A stretch of DNA of 64,000 nucleotides from Leptothrix cholodnii SP-6 (GTDB lineage Bacteria > Pseudomonadota > Gammaproteobacteria > Burkholderiales > Burkholderiaceae_C): the NCBI RefSeq assembly GCF_000019785.1, contig NC_010524.1, positions 4,700,001-4,764,000 of the forward strand, in the 5' to 3' direction. The position numbers were made by a program, and so were the translations under genes. Below are positions 53,188 through 61,316 of this stretch, piece after piece (the stretch's first letter is position 1; the number at the start of each line of letters is the position of its first letter). Below the pieces are notes generated by a model. The model was not told where the DNA came from. It searched no databases and saw nothing but the letters and a program-made list of their open reading frames with translations.

Positions 53188-53607
53188 CTAGATCGCGCCG
53201 CGGCAGTTCGGCGCGCCGCAGCCGCAGGGTCGCTGGCCGGCGTGGTGGGTCTCGCCGTAATCGCAGGTGATCTCTTCGCCGACCTCGATGGCGCGCATCG
53301 CGTAGATCTCGATGCGGCCCTGGCGGATGCGCAGCACCGCGTTCGGGCTGCAGCTGTGGTTGGTGAAGCGCAGCGGGTCGGCCGAGCGCGAGGCATCGAC
53401 CGCGCGGCGCTCGTTGACCTCCACGATCATGATCCGCTCGAGTTTCTTGGCCCGTTCCCAGGCCTCGTGGACGCTGATGGTCTCGCCACGGATCTCGCCG
53501 ATCTTGCGTTTGGCGGGGATCGCCTCGGCGGCGAAAGCGCCGGTGCCGTCGATGCGACTGGGCGCGACCGAAACGGCGAACTTCTGCGGGTTGGCGGGTG
53601 TGCCCAT
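53188..53607 (-). CDS. SET-domain protein (putative lysine methyltransferase)
   Basis: 139 aa, a compact SET domain: GTGAFAAEAIPAKRKIGEI (substrate/SAM strand), RFTNHSCSPNAVLRI (the NHSC SAM-binding motif), EEITCDYGETHH, and a post-SET CGCGAPNCRG zinc cluster together with the NHSC Cys. No other domain. SET proteins methylate lysines, histone-like or ribosomal, in the few bacteria where studied; target here unknown. A -35/-10-like promoter lies at 53634-53662, whose -35 falls inside repeat copy A. Confidence 0.88.
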   Translation of the reverse strand: MGTPANPQKFAVSVAPSRIDGTGAFAAEAIPAKRKIGEIRGETISVHEAWERAKKLERIMIVEVNERRAVDASRSADPLRFTNHSCSPNAVLRIRQGRIEIYAMRAIEVGEEITCDYGETHHAGQRPCGCGAPNCRGAI

Positions 53608-53633
53608 CGGCGTCCTGTGTCTGAAGGAGCGCG

Positions 53634-53662
53634 ATCAAAACGCGCCATCCAATGCCTGTCAA
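53634..53662 (-). promoter_or_regulatory. Candidate sigma-70 promoter of the SET gene
   Basis: On the minus strand TTGACA (plus 53657-53662), 17-bp spacer, TTTGAT (plus 53634-53639), about 27 bp before the ATG. The -35 overlaps the GTCAAGTGACAA edge of repeat copy A. Confidence 0.55.
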
Positions 53663-53858
53663 GTGACAACCCTGTGGGCAATTCGCGTACAGCTGGGGTC
53701 TTGTCCACAGGCTGTATGACTTTTGCGGAGTTGTTGTACAGGGGTGCTGTTTCATACAGTCCCGCTGCCCACAGGGTTTGCCAGCCGGCAAACCCTTGAT
53801 CGGGAAGACCTTTTGCAAGTTGTCCACAGAAAGATGCGGCCCCTACTACTACGACCAT
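53658..53858. repeat. 201-bp direct repeat, copy A
   Basis: Aligns without gaps at both ends to copy B (54004-54204), offset exactly 346 bp. Shared words, identical in position: GTCAAGTGACAA (53658), CTGTGGGCAA (53672), TTGTCCAC (53701), GTTGTTG (53730), TTGATC (53796), TTGTCCACAG (53820), CTACTACTACGACCA (53844). Between the words the copies have drifted. Confidence 0.85.
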
Positions 53859-53884
53859 TCTGAGAACTTCAAAACCGTTGGTCA

Positions 53885-53894
53885 TACAGCTGTA
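53885..53894. promoter_or_regulatory. TACAGCTGTA palindrome 1
   Basis: Perfect 10-bp palindrome in the spacer between copies A and B. Shorter TACAGCTG forms occur at 53688 (in copy A) and 54091 (in copy B), and a full one at 54289, at intervals of about 200 bp. Protein unknown. Confidence 0.5.
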
Positions 53895-54003
53895 GATCCC
53901 GGGCGGCAAATTTCGCAAACAGGCTGTTGCGGCGACGTTTTCGGGGTCGGTGGATCGCTTCGGCCGCTCGAACAGCTGTCGCCTGCCGCAGTCGATCAGG
54001 GCC

Positions 54004-54204
54004 GTCAAGTGACAAGGCTGTGGGCAAGTCCGGCACAGGGACCCGGTTGTCCACCGCAAAACACGCTTCGACGGGGTTGTTGATGTTTCGTACAGCTGTT
54101 GCCAGGCCCTCCGCGCACACCCTTGGCGATGGCACAAGTCGTTGATCGACAAGACATTTCACGACTTGTCCACAGATGGGGCCCGGCCCTACTACTACGA
54201 CCAA
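54004..54204. repeat. 201-bp direct repeat, copy B
   Basis: Second copy. Words: GTCAAGTGACAA (54004), CTGTGGGCAA (54018), TTGTCCACCG (54047), GTTGTTG (54076), TTGATC (54142), TTGTCCACAG (54166), CTACTACTACGACCA (54190). Read on the minus strand each copy opens with ATG and 67 gap-free codons (28 of 67 residues alike), but the exact words rather than codons are conserved, so I treat it as cis-acting DNA. Confidence 0.85.
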
Positions 54205-54270
54205 TTCAATTCAACAAAAACCCTGATTCATAGAGGAACAAGTCGAAGCAGCCAAAAAAACGAAAAATCG
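54203..54270. other. AT-rich patch next to repeat copy B
   Basis: Only 24 of 68 bases are G or C, while the surrounding genes are about two-thirds GC or more. It has poly-A runs (CAAAAA, CCAAAAAAACGAAAAATC). Adjacent to a TTGTCCACAG word it looks like an unwinding element; this is inference. The rest of 54271-54391 holds one TACAGCTGTA and three AAGTCGA words, and no gene. Confidence 0.55.
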
Positions 54271-54288
54271 GCCCTCGCACCCGAGTCG

Positions 54289-54298
54289 TACAGCTGTA
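54289..54298. promoter_or_regulatory. TACAGCTGTA palindrome 2
   Basis: Perfect 10-bp palindrome 94 bp before the Pat-like gene, same sequence as at 53885-53894. Confidence 0.5.
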
Positions 54299-54391
54299 TG
54301 CCGTGGAGAAGTCGACACACGGCCATTGCGGTGCAGCAAAGTCGACGCGAATCCGTATCGGCACGGCCCATCTGTCTGTCAGGGCTGGCCT

Positions 54392-57106
54392 ATGCTGGAC
54401 GGCATCGACATCAACCGTGGACCATCCGTGGATCGCCATTTCCTGACTCCCCTGTTCTCGCCCTCGGCCATCGTCGTGTTTGCAGGCGGACGCAGCGCCG
54501 ACGAGGTGGAACACCCGCAGGCGCGGGTGCTGTTGCAGGCCATCCAGCAACAGGCCTTCGCCGGCAGCATCGATTACCTCGACACCGAGCAGACCGGCAC
54601 GCTGGCCGAGCTGGCCCATGCCCGTGCCGACCTGGCCATCATTGCGCTGCCGCACGAACGCATCACCGCGGCGCTGGAAATCGCCGGGCGCATCCGCTGC
54701 CGCGCCGCGCTGGTGTTGTCCAGTGGTGTGCCGGTGCAGCCCTGCGCCGAGTTGCACGCCATCGCGCGCCGGCATGGCGTGCACCTGCTGGGGCCCAACA
54801 GCCTGGGCTTCCAGCGCCCGCACCTCAAGCTCAACGCCAGCACCGCCGGCCGGCTGGCCAACGCCGGGCCGCTGGCGCTGGTGTCGCAATCGGGCGCGCT
54901 GACCGCGTCGATGCTCGACTGGGCGGCCTGCAACGGCGTCGGTTTCTCGAGCGTGATCTCGCTGGGCGCCAACACCGCCGTCGATCTGCCCCAGGTGCTC
55001 GACTTCCTGGCCAATGACGCCGCCACGCAGAGCATCCTGGTCTACCTGGAAGGCATCCACAACGCGCGCCGGTTCATGAGCGCGCTGCGGGCCGCCGCTT
55101 CGGCCAAGCCCGTGGTGGTGATGAAAGCCGGTCGCCAGCCCGCCGGCAGCCGCGCGGCGCTGACCCATTCGGCGGCGATCGTCGGTTCGGACGATGTGTT
55201 CGAGGCGGTGCTGCGGCGCGCCGGCGTGGTGCGGGTGCGCTCGTTCACGCAGATGTTCTCGGCCGCCAAGTGCCTGGCGTCGCGCTACCGGCCGGCCGGG
55301 CGCTCGCTCGCCATCATCACCAACGGCGGCGGGCCGGCGGTGCTGGCGGCCGACCGGGCCAATGAACAGGGCCTCGAGGTCGCGCGCATCGACGCCGCCA
55401 ACCGGGCCGAACTGGCCGCCAAGCTGTCACCGCTGGCCACGCTCGACACCGTCATCGACCTGAGCGAAGACGCCACGCCCGAGCACTACCGCGCCGCCCT
55501 GCTGGCCTGTTCGCGCGAGCGCGGCGTGCACGGCGTGCTGGTGATCTATTCGCCCAAGCCGGGCGGCGATTGCGACGCCATCGCCCAGGTGGTGGGCGAA
55601 AACCTCACGCTGGTCGCCAAGCCGGTGCTGACCTGCTGGATGGGCGAAGAAAGCGTGCGCGATGCTCGCGTGCTGCTCAACGCCAGGTCGGTGCCCACGT
55701 TCCGCACGCCCGAGGCGGCGGTGGACGCCTTCCACAACATCGCCAGCTTCTATCAGAACCAGCAGCTGCTGCAGCAGACGCCGCCGCCGCTGTCGAACCT
55801 GGCGCAGCCCGACACCGAAGGTGCGCGCCTGCTGATCGAAGGCGTGCTGACCGAACGCCGGCGCGTGCTCACGGAGATGGAATCGAAGGCGCTGCTGGCG
55901 GCCTTCCACATCCCGGTCACGCGCACGATGCTGGCGCGCAGCGCCAACGAGGCGATGCTGATAGCCAGCCAGCTCGGTTATCCGGTCGCGCTCAAGATCG
56001 ATTCGCCCGACATCAGCCACAAGAGCGACGTGCAGGGCGTGGCACTCAACGTGGTGTCGGCCACCGCGGTGCGCGACACCTACCACGATATGCTGGCCGC
56101 CGTCAGCCGGGCCCAGCCGGGCGCACGCATCAACGGCGTGACGATCCAGCCGATGGCGGCCAAGCGGCGCGGCCGCGAGATCTACATCGGCATGACCACC
56201 GACGACCCGTTCGGCCCGGTCATCACCTTCGGCGCCGGCGGCACGATGATCGAGCTGATCGCCGACCGGGCGATGGAGCTGCCGCCGCTCAACCAGTTCC
56301 TGGCGCACCGCCTGATCGAGCGCGCCCGCGTGGCGGCCACGCTGGACGCCTGGCGCGGCCAGCCGGCGGTCAAGCTCGAAGCCATCGAGCAGGTGCTGCT
56401 GCGGGTGTCGGAGATGGTCTGCGCGCTGCCGCAGCTGCGCGAGATGGACATCAACCCCATCATCGTCGACGAGGACGGCGCGGTGGCGGTGGATGCGCGC
56501 ATCGTCATCGACCACGCCGGTGCCTCGGCCAAGGACTACAACCACCTGGCCATCCTGCCCTACCCGGCCAGCCAGGAACGCGAGTGGCCGATGAAGGGCG
56601 GCGACCTCTACACGCTGCGCCCGATCCGCCCCGATGACGCCGACATGCTGCAGGCCTTCACCCGCAGCCTGTCGGACGAGAGCCGCTACTACCGCTTCGC
56701 CAGCGCCATGCACGAGCTGCCGGCGCGGATGCTGGCGCGCTACACGCTGATCGACTACGACCGCGAGATGGCGCTGGTGGCGGTGCACCGCGAACGCAAG
56801 CCCGACGGCGACGGCGGCTTCACCGAGACCGAGCAGATCATCGGCGTCTCGCGCTACATCACCAACCCGGACCAGACCACCTGCGAGTTCTCGCTGGTGG
56901 TGTCGGACGCCTACAAGGGCCAGGGGCTGGGCTCGCGGCTGATGCTCAGCATCATGGAGATCGCGCGCAGCCGCGGCCTGACCGAGATCATCGGGCTGGT
57001 GCTGGCCAACAACCCGAACATGCTCAAGCTGATGCACGGGCTGGGGTTCACGTCGGCATCGTTCCCGGAAGACCCGGACTTCAGGATCGTCACCCAGGCG
57101 CTCTGA
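54392..57106 (+). CDS. Pat/YfiQ-like protein lysine acetyltransferase (acyl-CoA synthetase-type plus GNAT)
   Basis: 904 aa. Order: CoA-binding domain (SPSAIVVFAGG, LLGPNSLGF), succinyl-CoA-ligase-like domains (VSQSGALTASMLDWA, VVVMKAGRQPAGSRAALTHS), ATP-grasp (YPVALKIDSPDISHKSDVQG), and C-terminal GNAT (EFSLVVSDAYKGQGLGSRLM). This is the architecture of Pat/YfiQ, which acetylates and inactivates enzymes such as acetyl-CoA synthetase. Start uncertain: ATG 54392 or GTG 54428, neither with a strong ribosome site. The His normally phosphorylated in ADP-forming synthetases is not evident (HGVHLLGPNS). Confidence 0.9.
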   Translation: MLDGIDINRGPSVDRHFLTPLFSPSAIVVFAGGRSADEVEHPQARVLLQAIQQQAFAGSIDYLDTEQTGTLAELAHARADLAIIALPHERITAALEIAGRIRCRAALVLSSGVPVQPCAELHAIARRHGVHLLGPNSLGFQRPHLKLNASTAGRLANAGPLALVSQSGALTASMLDWAACNGVGFSSVISLGANTAVDLPQVLDFLANDAATQSILVYLEGIHNARRFMSALRAAASAKPVVVMKAGRQPAGSRAALTHSAAIVGSDDVFEAVLRRAGVVRVRSFTQMFSAAKCLASRYRPAGRSLAIITNGGGPAVLAADRANEQGLEVARIDAANRAELAAKLSPLATLDTVIDLSEDATPEHYRAALLACSRERGVHGVLVIYSPKPGGDCDAIAQVVGENLTLVAKPVLTCWMGEESVRDARVLLNARSVPTFRTPEAAVDAFHNIASFYQNQQLLQQTPPPLSNLAQPDTEGARLLIEGVLTERRRVLTEMESKALLAAFHIPVTRTMLARSANEAMLIASQLGYPVALKIDSPDISHKSDVQGVALNVVSATAVRDTYHDMLAAVSRAQPGARINGVTIQPMAAKRRGREIYIGMTTDDPFGPVITFGAGGTMIELIADRAMELPPLNQFLAHRLIERARVAATLDAWRGQPAVKLEAIEQVLLRVSEMVCALPQLREMDINPIIVDEDGAVAVDARIVIDHAGASAKDYNHLAILPYPASQEREWPMKGGDLYTLRPIRPDDADMLQAFTRSLSDESRYYRFASAMHELPARMLARYTLIDYDREMALVAVHRERKPDGDGGFTETEQIIGVSRYITNPDQTTCEFSLVVSDAYKGQGLGSRLMLSIMEIARSRGLTEIIGLVLANNPNMLKLMHGLGFTSASFPEDPDFRIVTQAL

Positions 57107-57111
57107 GCCGC

Positions 57112-57166
57112 GGCCAGGGCGCGCGCGGCGATACGCCGCGGTGCGCCTGGCCGTACCGTTGCGTTT
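57112..57166 (+). terminator. Strong hairpin after the Pat-like gene
   Basis: GGCCAGG (57112-57118) pairs with CCTGGCC (57146-57152) and the inner GC-rich arms pair with two single-base bulges around an ATA loop, giving about 18 bp. A TTTT run follows at 57163. Likely a terminator although the T-run is short and 10 bp away. Confidence 0.5.
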
Positions 57167-57231
57167 TGTCCGGGTCGAACGGGTACGCCTGCCTACGATG
57201 GGGTCTTGATCCCCGTCGATGGAGCGCACCC

Positions 57232-58209
57232 ATGGATCTTCCTCTGGCCCTTCATGAACTGGCCGCCCGGCACCGGCTCGATGCCCCCGCGCTGCGGCGG
57301 CTCGGGCAGCTCGCCGGCCTCGAGCAAGCACACGAGGCGCTGAGCCGCTGGCTGCCACGCGGGGTGGCAGCACTGGCCGCCGTGCTGCTGGGCAGCGGCC
57401 TGGTCTTCTGGGTCGCCGCCAACTGGGATCTGCTCGGCCGTGTCGGCCAGTTCGCGCTGCTGCAGGCGGCCGTGGTGCTGGCGATCGGCGCCACCCTGTG
57501 GCGCGGCCTGCAGCGGCTGCCGGCCGCGCTGCTCGCGCTGCTGGGCATCGGCGGGCTGTTCGCCTACTTCGGCCAGACCTACCAGACCGGCGCCGACGCC
57601 TGGCAGCTGTTCGCGCTCTGGGCGGCGCTGGCGGTGCCGCTGGGCCTGGCGCTGCGCAGCGATCTGCTGTGGTCGGCCTGGGTGCTGGTGGCGATGACGG
57701 CGATCGCGCTGTGGCTGCAGGCCCACATCAGCCCGGGGTTCGAGACGCAGGCACGCGATCTGCCGATCTGGCTGACCGGCTGGTCCGGTGCCGTGCTGCT
57801 GGCGGTGCTGATGTCGCCACCGATCGGTGGGCGGCTCGGTGCCGGCAAGCGGGCCCGGCGCGTGGCGGTGGCCTTCGCGACCGTGCTGGTGGCCGGCGGC
57901 GCCCTGTTCGGGCTGTTCCAGAGCCCGGTGGCCTGGCCGTACCCGATCGGCCTGCTGCTGTTGGCCGCGGCGGCGGCCCAGCTGTATCGGGCGCGCAGCT
58001 TCGACCTCGCCCTTCTCGGCTTCGTCGCGCTGGCGCTGGACGTGCTGCTGCTGGCCGGCCTGTCGCGCGGGCTCTATCAGATGGACGAGCGCAACGTGAT
58101 CAGTCAGATGCTGCTGATCACGGTCGCGTCGGCGCTGCTGCTCTCGCTGACCGTCAAGCTGGTGCTGCAACGGGCCCGCGCCGTGCAGCAGGAGTCGCAC
58201 CATGTCTGA
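57232..58209 (+). CDS. DUF2157 membrane protein
   Basis: 325 aa, about ten TM segments. The soluble N-terminus (LALHELAARHRLDAPALRRL) and first TM (AALAAVLLGSGLVFWVAANW) with GIGGLFAYFGQTYQTGADAW are the DUF2157 pattern. Function unknown. Overlaps the next gene by 8 bp; the pair is always found together in my knowledge of these families. Confidence 0.87.
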   Translation: MDLPLALHELAARHRLDAPALRRLGQLAGLEQAHEALSRWLPRGVAALAAVLLGSGLVFWVAANWDLLGRVGQFALLQAAVVLAIGATLWRGLQRLPAALLALLGIGGLFAYFGQTYQTGADAWQLFALWAALAVPLGLALRSDLLWSAWVLVAMTAIALWLQAHISPGFETQARDLPIWLTGWSGAVLLAVLMSPPIGGRLGAGKRARRVAVAFATVLVAGGALFGLFQSPVAWPYPIGLLLLAAAAAQLYRARSFDLALLGFVALALDVLLLAGLSRGLYQMDERNVISQMLLITVASALLLSLTVKLVLQRARAVQQESHHV

Positions 58210-59860
58210 TGCCCGGCTCGACGCGATCACGCGCGCCGCAGTGGCCGAAGGCCTGCTGCCCGATACCGCCCTGCAGCCCGGCGAGCCGGCGCGGCCCTGG
58301 CCGGTGGTGCTGATGTCGGCGCTGGGCGCCTGGCTGGTCGGCCTGCCGATGTTCGGGCTGATCACGCAGCTGTTCCTCGGCGTGTTCGACAGCAACCTCG
58401 GCGCCTACCTGATCGGTGCGCTGGTGCTGGCGGCGGCCGTGGCGGCCTTGCGCAAGCCGGGCCACACGCTGTTCGTCGAACAGCTGGCGGTGGCCGGTCT
58501 GGTGGCCGGTGCCGGTTATCTGGCGATCGGCCTGACGCGCCAGCTGCCGACCTCGGCCGCCGCGGCCCTGCTCGCCACGCTGGCGCTGTGGCTGGCCGTG
58601 CTGCTGCGCCAGAACTGGCTGCGCATGCTGCTGGGCGCCGCCGCCTGCGCCGGTGTGCTGATCGCCGGGCTCGACCTGATCCTGCCGCGCGGCGGGCCGG
58701 CGTCCCTGCCGCGGGTGGCGCTGCTGCTGCACCTGCTGCTCGCCGTCTGGCTGCTGGCGCCGCGGGTGGTGGACGCCCTCGTGGCGCAGCGCAGCGCGCC
58801 GCCCGGTGCGCTGCCACGTTCGCTGGCCTGGCTGGAGGCGGTCGGCACCGGCTGGCTGGCGGTCACGCTGCCGGCGCTGGCCGTGCTGGCCGGGTTCGAC
58901 GGGTGGGCGCGCAGCGGCCCGGACCGCGCGGTGCAGGGCTTCGGCTGGGCCGACCTGATGCCGCTGCTGTCGGTGCTTGCGGCGCTGGCGGCCGCCGTCG
59001 TCGGATGGCGCCGCTGGCCGCCGCTGCGCGCGCCGTGGTGGCTCGGCGTGGCCGCCACCCTGGCACTGCTGGCGTGGTTCATGCCGACGCTGGGCGCGGT
59101 GCTGCTGGCGCTGGCGGTCTGTGCCGTCACCCGGCGCTCGTGGCTGGCCGCCCTGGCGCTGCTGACGGGGCTGTGGATCGGCTCGGCGTTCTATGACCAG
59201 CTGACCTGGACGCTGGCCCAGAAAGCCGCCCTGCTGGCCGTCAGCGGCCTCTGGCTGGGCTTGCTGGCCGCCTGGGGCCAGCGCAGCAGCGTGCCGGCCG
59301 ACCCCGCCGCCGCACCGTCTGCGGCGGCCGATCCGTCACCGAGCCGCTGGGCCCGCGCCGGCTCGATCGCCTGCGTGCTGGCGACGCTGGCGGTGGCCAA
59401 CACCGGCATCTGGCGCAACGAGGCGCTGATCCGCGATGGCCAGCCGGTGTTCGTCGAGCTGGCGCCGGTCGATCCGCGTTCACTGATGCAGGGCGACTAC
59501 ATGGCGCTCGACTACCGGATGGATGCCGCCCTGCTGCACCAGCTGGCGCAGCAGTCACGCCTGGATCGGCAGCGGGTGGTGGCGCGCATCGATGCACGCG
59601 GCGTTGCCGAACCGCTGCGGCTGGCCGATGAAAAACCGCTCGCAGCCGACGAGCGCCTGATCGAGCTGGCGCCCAGGAACGGCCGCTGGGTGCTGGTCAG
59701 CGACGCCTGGTTCTTCCGCGAGGGCCAGGGCGCCGTCTGGCAGGCGGCGCGCTACGGCGAGTTCAGGCTGGCGGGGGACGGTCGCGCGCTGCTGGTCGGC
59801 CTGGCCGATGACGGCCTGCAGCCGATCCGGCCACCCGTCGAGACGGCCACCGCGCGCTGA
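58202..59860 (+). CDS. DUF4401 plus GDYXXLXY membrane protein
   Basis: 552 aa. N-terminal DUF4401-like multi-TM part (LGAWLVGLPMFGLITQLFLG, many TM), C-terminal periplasmic GDYXXLXY domain with the name-giving motif LMQGDYMALDYRMD. In relatives these are often two proteins; here they are one chain. Function unknown. Its stop abuts the next convergent stop (TGATCA). Confidence 0.86.
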   Translation: MSDARLDAITRAAVAEGLLPDTALQPGEPARPWPVVLMSALGAWLVGLPMFGLITQLFLGVFDSNLGAYLIGALVLAAAVAALRKPGHTLFVEQLAVAGLVAGAGYLAIGLTRQLPTSAAAALLATLALWLAVLLRQNWLRMLLGAAACAGVLIAGLDLILPRGGPASLPRVALLLHLLLAVWLLAPRVVDALVAQRSAPPGALPRSLAWLEAVGTGWLAVTLPALAVLAGFDGWARSGPDRAVQGFGWADLMPLLSVLAALAAAVVGWRRWPPLRAPWWLGVAATLALLAWFMPTLGAVLLALAVCAVTRRSWLAALALLTGLWIGSAFYDQLTWTLAQKAALLAVSGLWLGLLAAWGQRSSVPADPAAAPSAAADPSPSRWARAGSIACVLATLAVANTGIWRNEALIRDGQPVFVELAPVDPRSLMQGDYMALDYRMDAALLHQLAQQSRLDRQRVVARIDARGVAEPLRLADEKPLAADERLIELAPRNGRWVLVSDAWFFREGQGAVWQAARYGEFRLAGDGRALLVGLADDGLQPIRPPVETATAR

Positions 59861-60079
59861 TCACGGGCCGGCGGGTTCGGGCGCGCCGGTCGGGTCCGCC
59901 GGCACGGCCTGGCGGGCCTGCCAGGCGCGCAGCTCGGCCCGGTACTGCTCGACCTCGGCGTAGTAGAAATCGAACACGCAGGGGTCGCAGCCGTTGCCGC
60001 AGCAGGCGTCGTCGGGCAGCGGCTCGGGCGGCAGCGGCCGGGGGTCGCTGACGGGGGCGGAACGGGGCACGGTGTTCAT
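59861..60079 (-). CDS. Oxidoreductase-like small protein (PF09791)
   Basis: 72 aa. PLPPEPLPDDACCGNGCDPCVFDFYYAEVEQ: CCGxGCxxCVxD is the family signature of the eukaryotic/bacterial oxidoreductase-like N-terminal domain, probably metal-binding. Rest is Pro-rich. Function unknown. Confidence 0.85.
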   Translation of the reverse strand: MNTVPRSAPVSDPRPLPPEPLPDDACCGNGCDPCVFDFYYAEVEQYRAELRAWQARQAVPADPTGAPEPAGP

Positions 60080-60157
60080 GTGCCCGGATTTTCGTGCCGA
60101 TCGCAGCAGGGCGCTGCGGTCGGCACGCCAGGCCCTGCGGCCAGCCGCCGTTTTCGG

Positions 60158-61189
60158 TCAGCCGTTCCGGATGCGGTTGACCAGTGCCTGCGTGAACACG
60201 GTCGTGCTGGCGCTGCCACCGAGGTCGCCGGTGCGCACCAGATCGATGTTCAAGGTGGCGTCGATCGCCTGGCGCAGCCGGGTGGCCATGTCGGTCAGCT
60301 TGACATGGTCGAGCATCATCGCCGCGGCCAGCAGCAGCGCGGTCGGGTTGGCCTTGTTCTGGCCGGCGATGTCGGGCGCCGAGCCGTGCACGGCCTCGAA
60401 GATCGCCGCGTCGGCGCCGATGTTGGCGCCCGGCGCCATGCCGAGTCCGCCCACCAGCCCGGCCACCAGGTCGGACAGGATGTCGCCGAACAGGTTGGTC
60501 GTCACCAGCACGTCGAACTGCCACGGGTTGAGCACCAGCTTCATCGCGCAGGCGTCGACGATGATGGTGTCCATCGCGATCCTGTCCTTGTATTTCGCCT
60601 CGTACATCTGCTCGGCCGTTTCCTTGAAGATGCCCGTCAGCGCCTTCATGATGTTGGCCTTGTGCACGATCGTGACCTTCTTGCGGCCGGTCGCGATGGC
60701 GTGTTCGAAGGCGTATTCGAGGATGTGCCGGCAGCCCGCGCGGGTGTTGATGCCGGTGGCCATCGCCACGGCGTGCGGGTCGTCGTCGATCTGCACGAAA
60801 TGCTCGTGGCCGATGTAGAGGCCCTCGAGGTTCTCGCGCACCACCACCAGGTCGATCTTGTCGTAGCGACCGCCGGGCACGATGGTCAGCGCCGGGCGCA
60901 GGTTGGCGTAGAGCTTGAACTCCTCGCGCAGGCGCACGTTCGAGCTGCGGTAGCCGCCGCCCGACGGGGTCTCCAGCGGGCCCTTGAGCGCCAGCCGGGT
61001 GCGGCGGATGCTGTCGAGCGTGGCCTGCGGCAGCGGGTCGCCGGCGGTGGTCACGCCTTCGAGGCCGGCGATCTGGCGGTCCCATTCGAACGGTGCGCCG
61101 AGCGCGTCGAGCGCAGCCAGCGTGGCTTCGACGATCTCGGGCCCGATGCCGTCGCCGGGAATGAGGGTGGCGGGGATGGTCTGGCTCAT
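60158..61189 (-). CDS. NAD-dependent isocitrate dehydrogenase-family protein
   Basis: Beta-decarboxylating dehydrogenase, 343 aa. IPGDGIGPEIVEATLAAL at the N-terminus, substrate loop YRSSNVRLREEFKLYANLRP (the S-x-N-x-x-L-R of isocitrate dehydrogenases, not LeuB), Mg site NLFGDILSDLVAGLVGG, and HGSAPDIAGQNKANPTA. ATG 61189. Tartrate or isopropylmalate specificity cannot be fully excluded. It is not next to aceK, and AceK acts on the NADP type. Confidence 0.9.
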   Translation of the reverse strand: MSQTIPATLIPGDGIGPEIVEATLAALDALGAPFEWDRQIAGLEGVTTAGDPLPQATLDSIRRTRLALKGPLETPSGGGYRSSNVRLREEFKLYANLRPALTIVPGGRYDKIDLVVVRENLEGLYIGHEHFVQIDDDPHAVAMATGINTRAGCRHILEYAFEHAIATGRKKVTIVHKANIMKALTGIFKETAEQMYEAKYKDRIAMDTIIVDACAMKLVLNPWQFDVLVTTNLFGDILSDLVAGLVGGLGMAPGANIGADAAIFEAVHGSAPDIAGQNKANPTALLLAAAMMLDHVKLTDMATRLRQAIDATLNIDLVRTGDLGGSASTTVFTQALVNRIRNG

Positions 61190-61316
61190 GGGCTGTGGCT
61201 CGCAGTAGGGTGGGATTTCAAGCATACGGTCGCCGTCTGACGGCAGGCCATCGGCGCATGCATGAACTCTGCCAGGCGTCGCGTGGTGGCCGCGCCGCCA
61301 CCGGCCGCCGCGGCGC

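Noticed and set aside
53427..54152. 241-codon minus-strand frame through the repeat array into the SET gene
   Set aside because: Runs out of frame across the SET gene, and only repeat words are conserved; no ribosome site.
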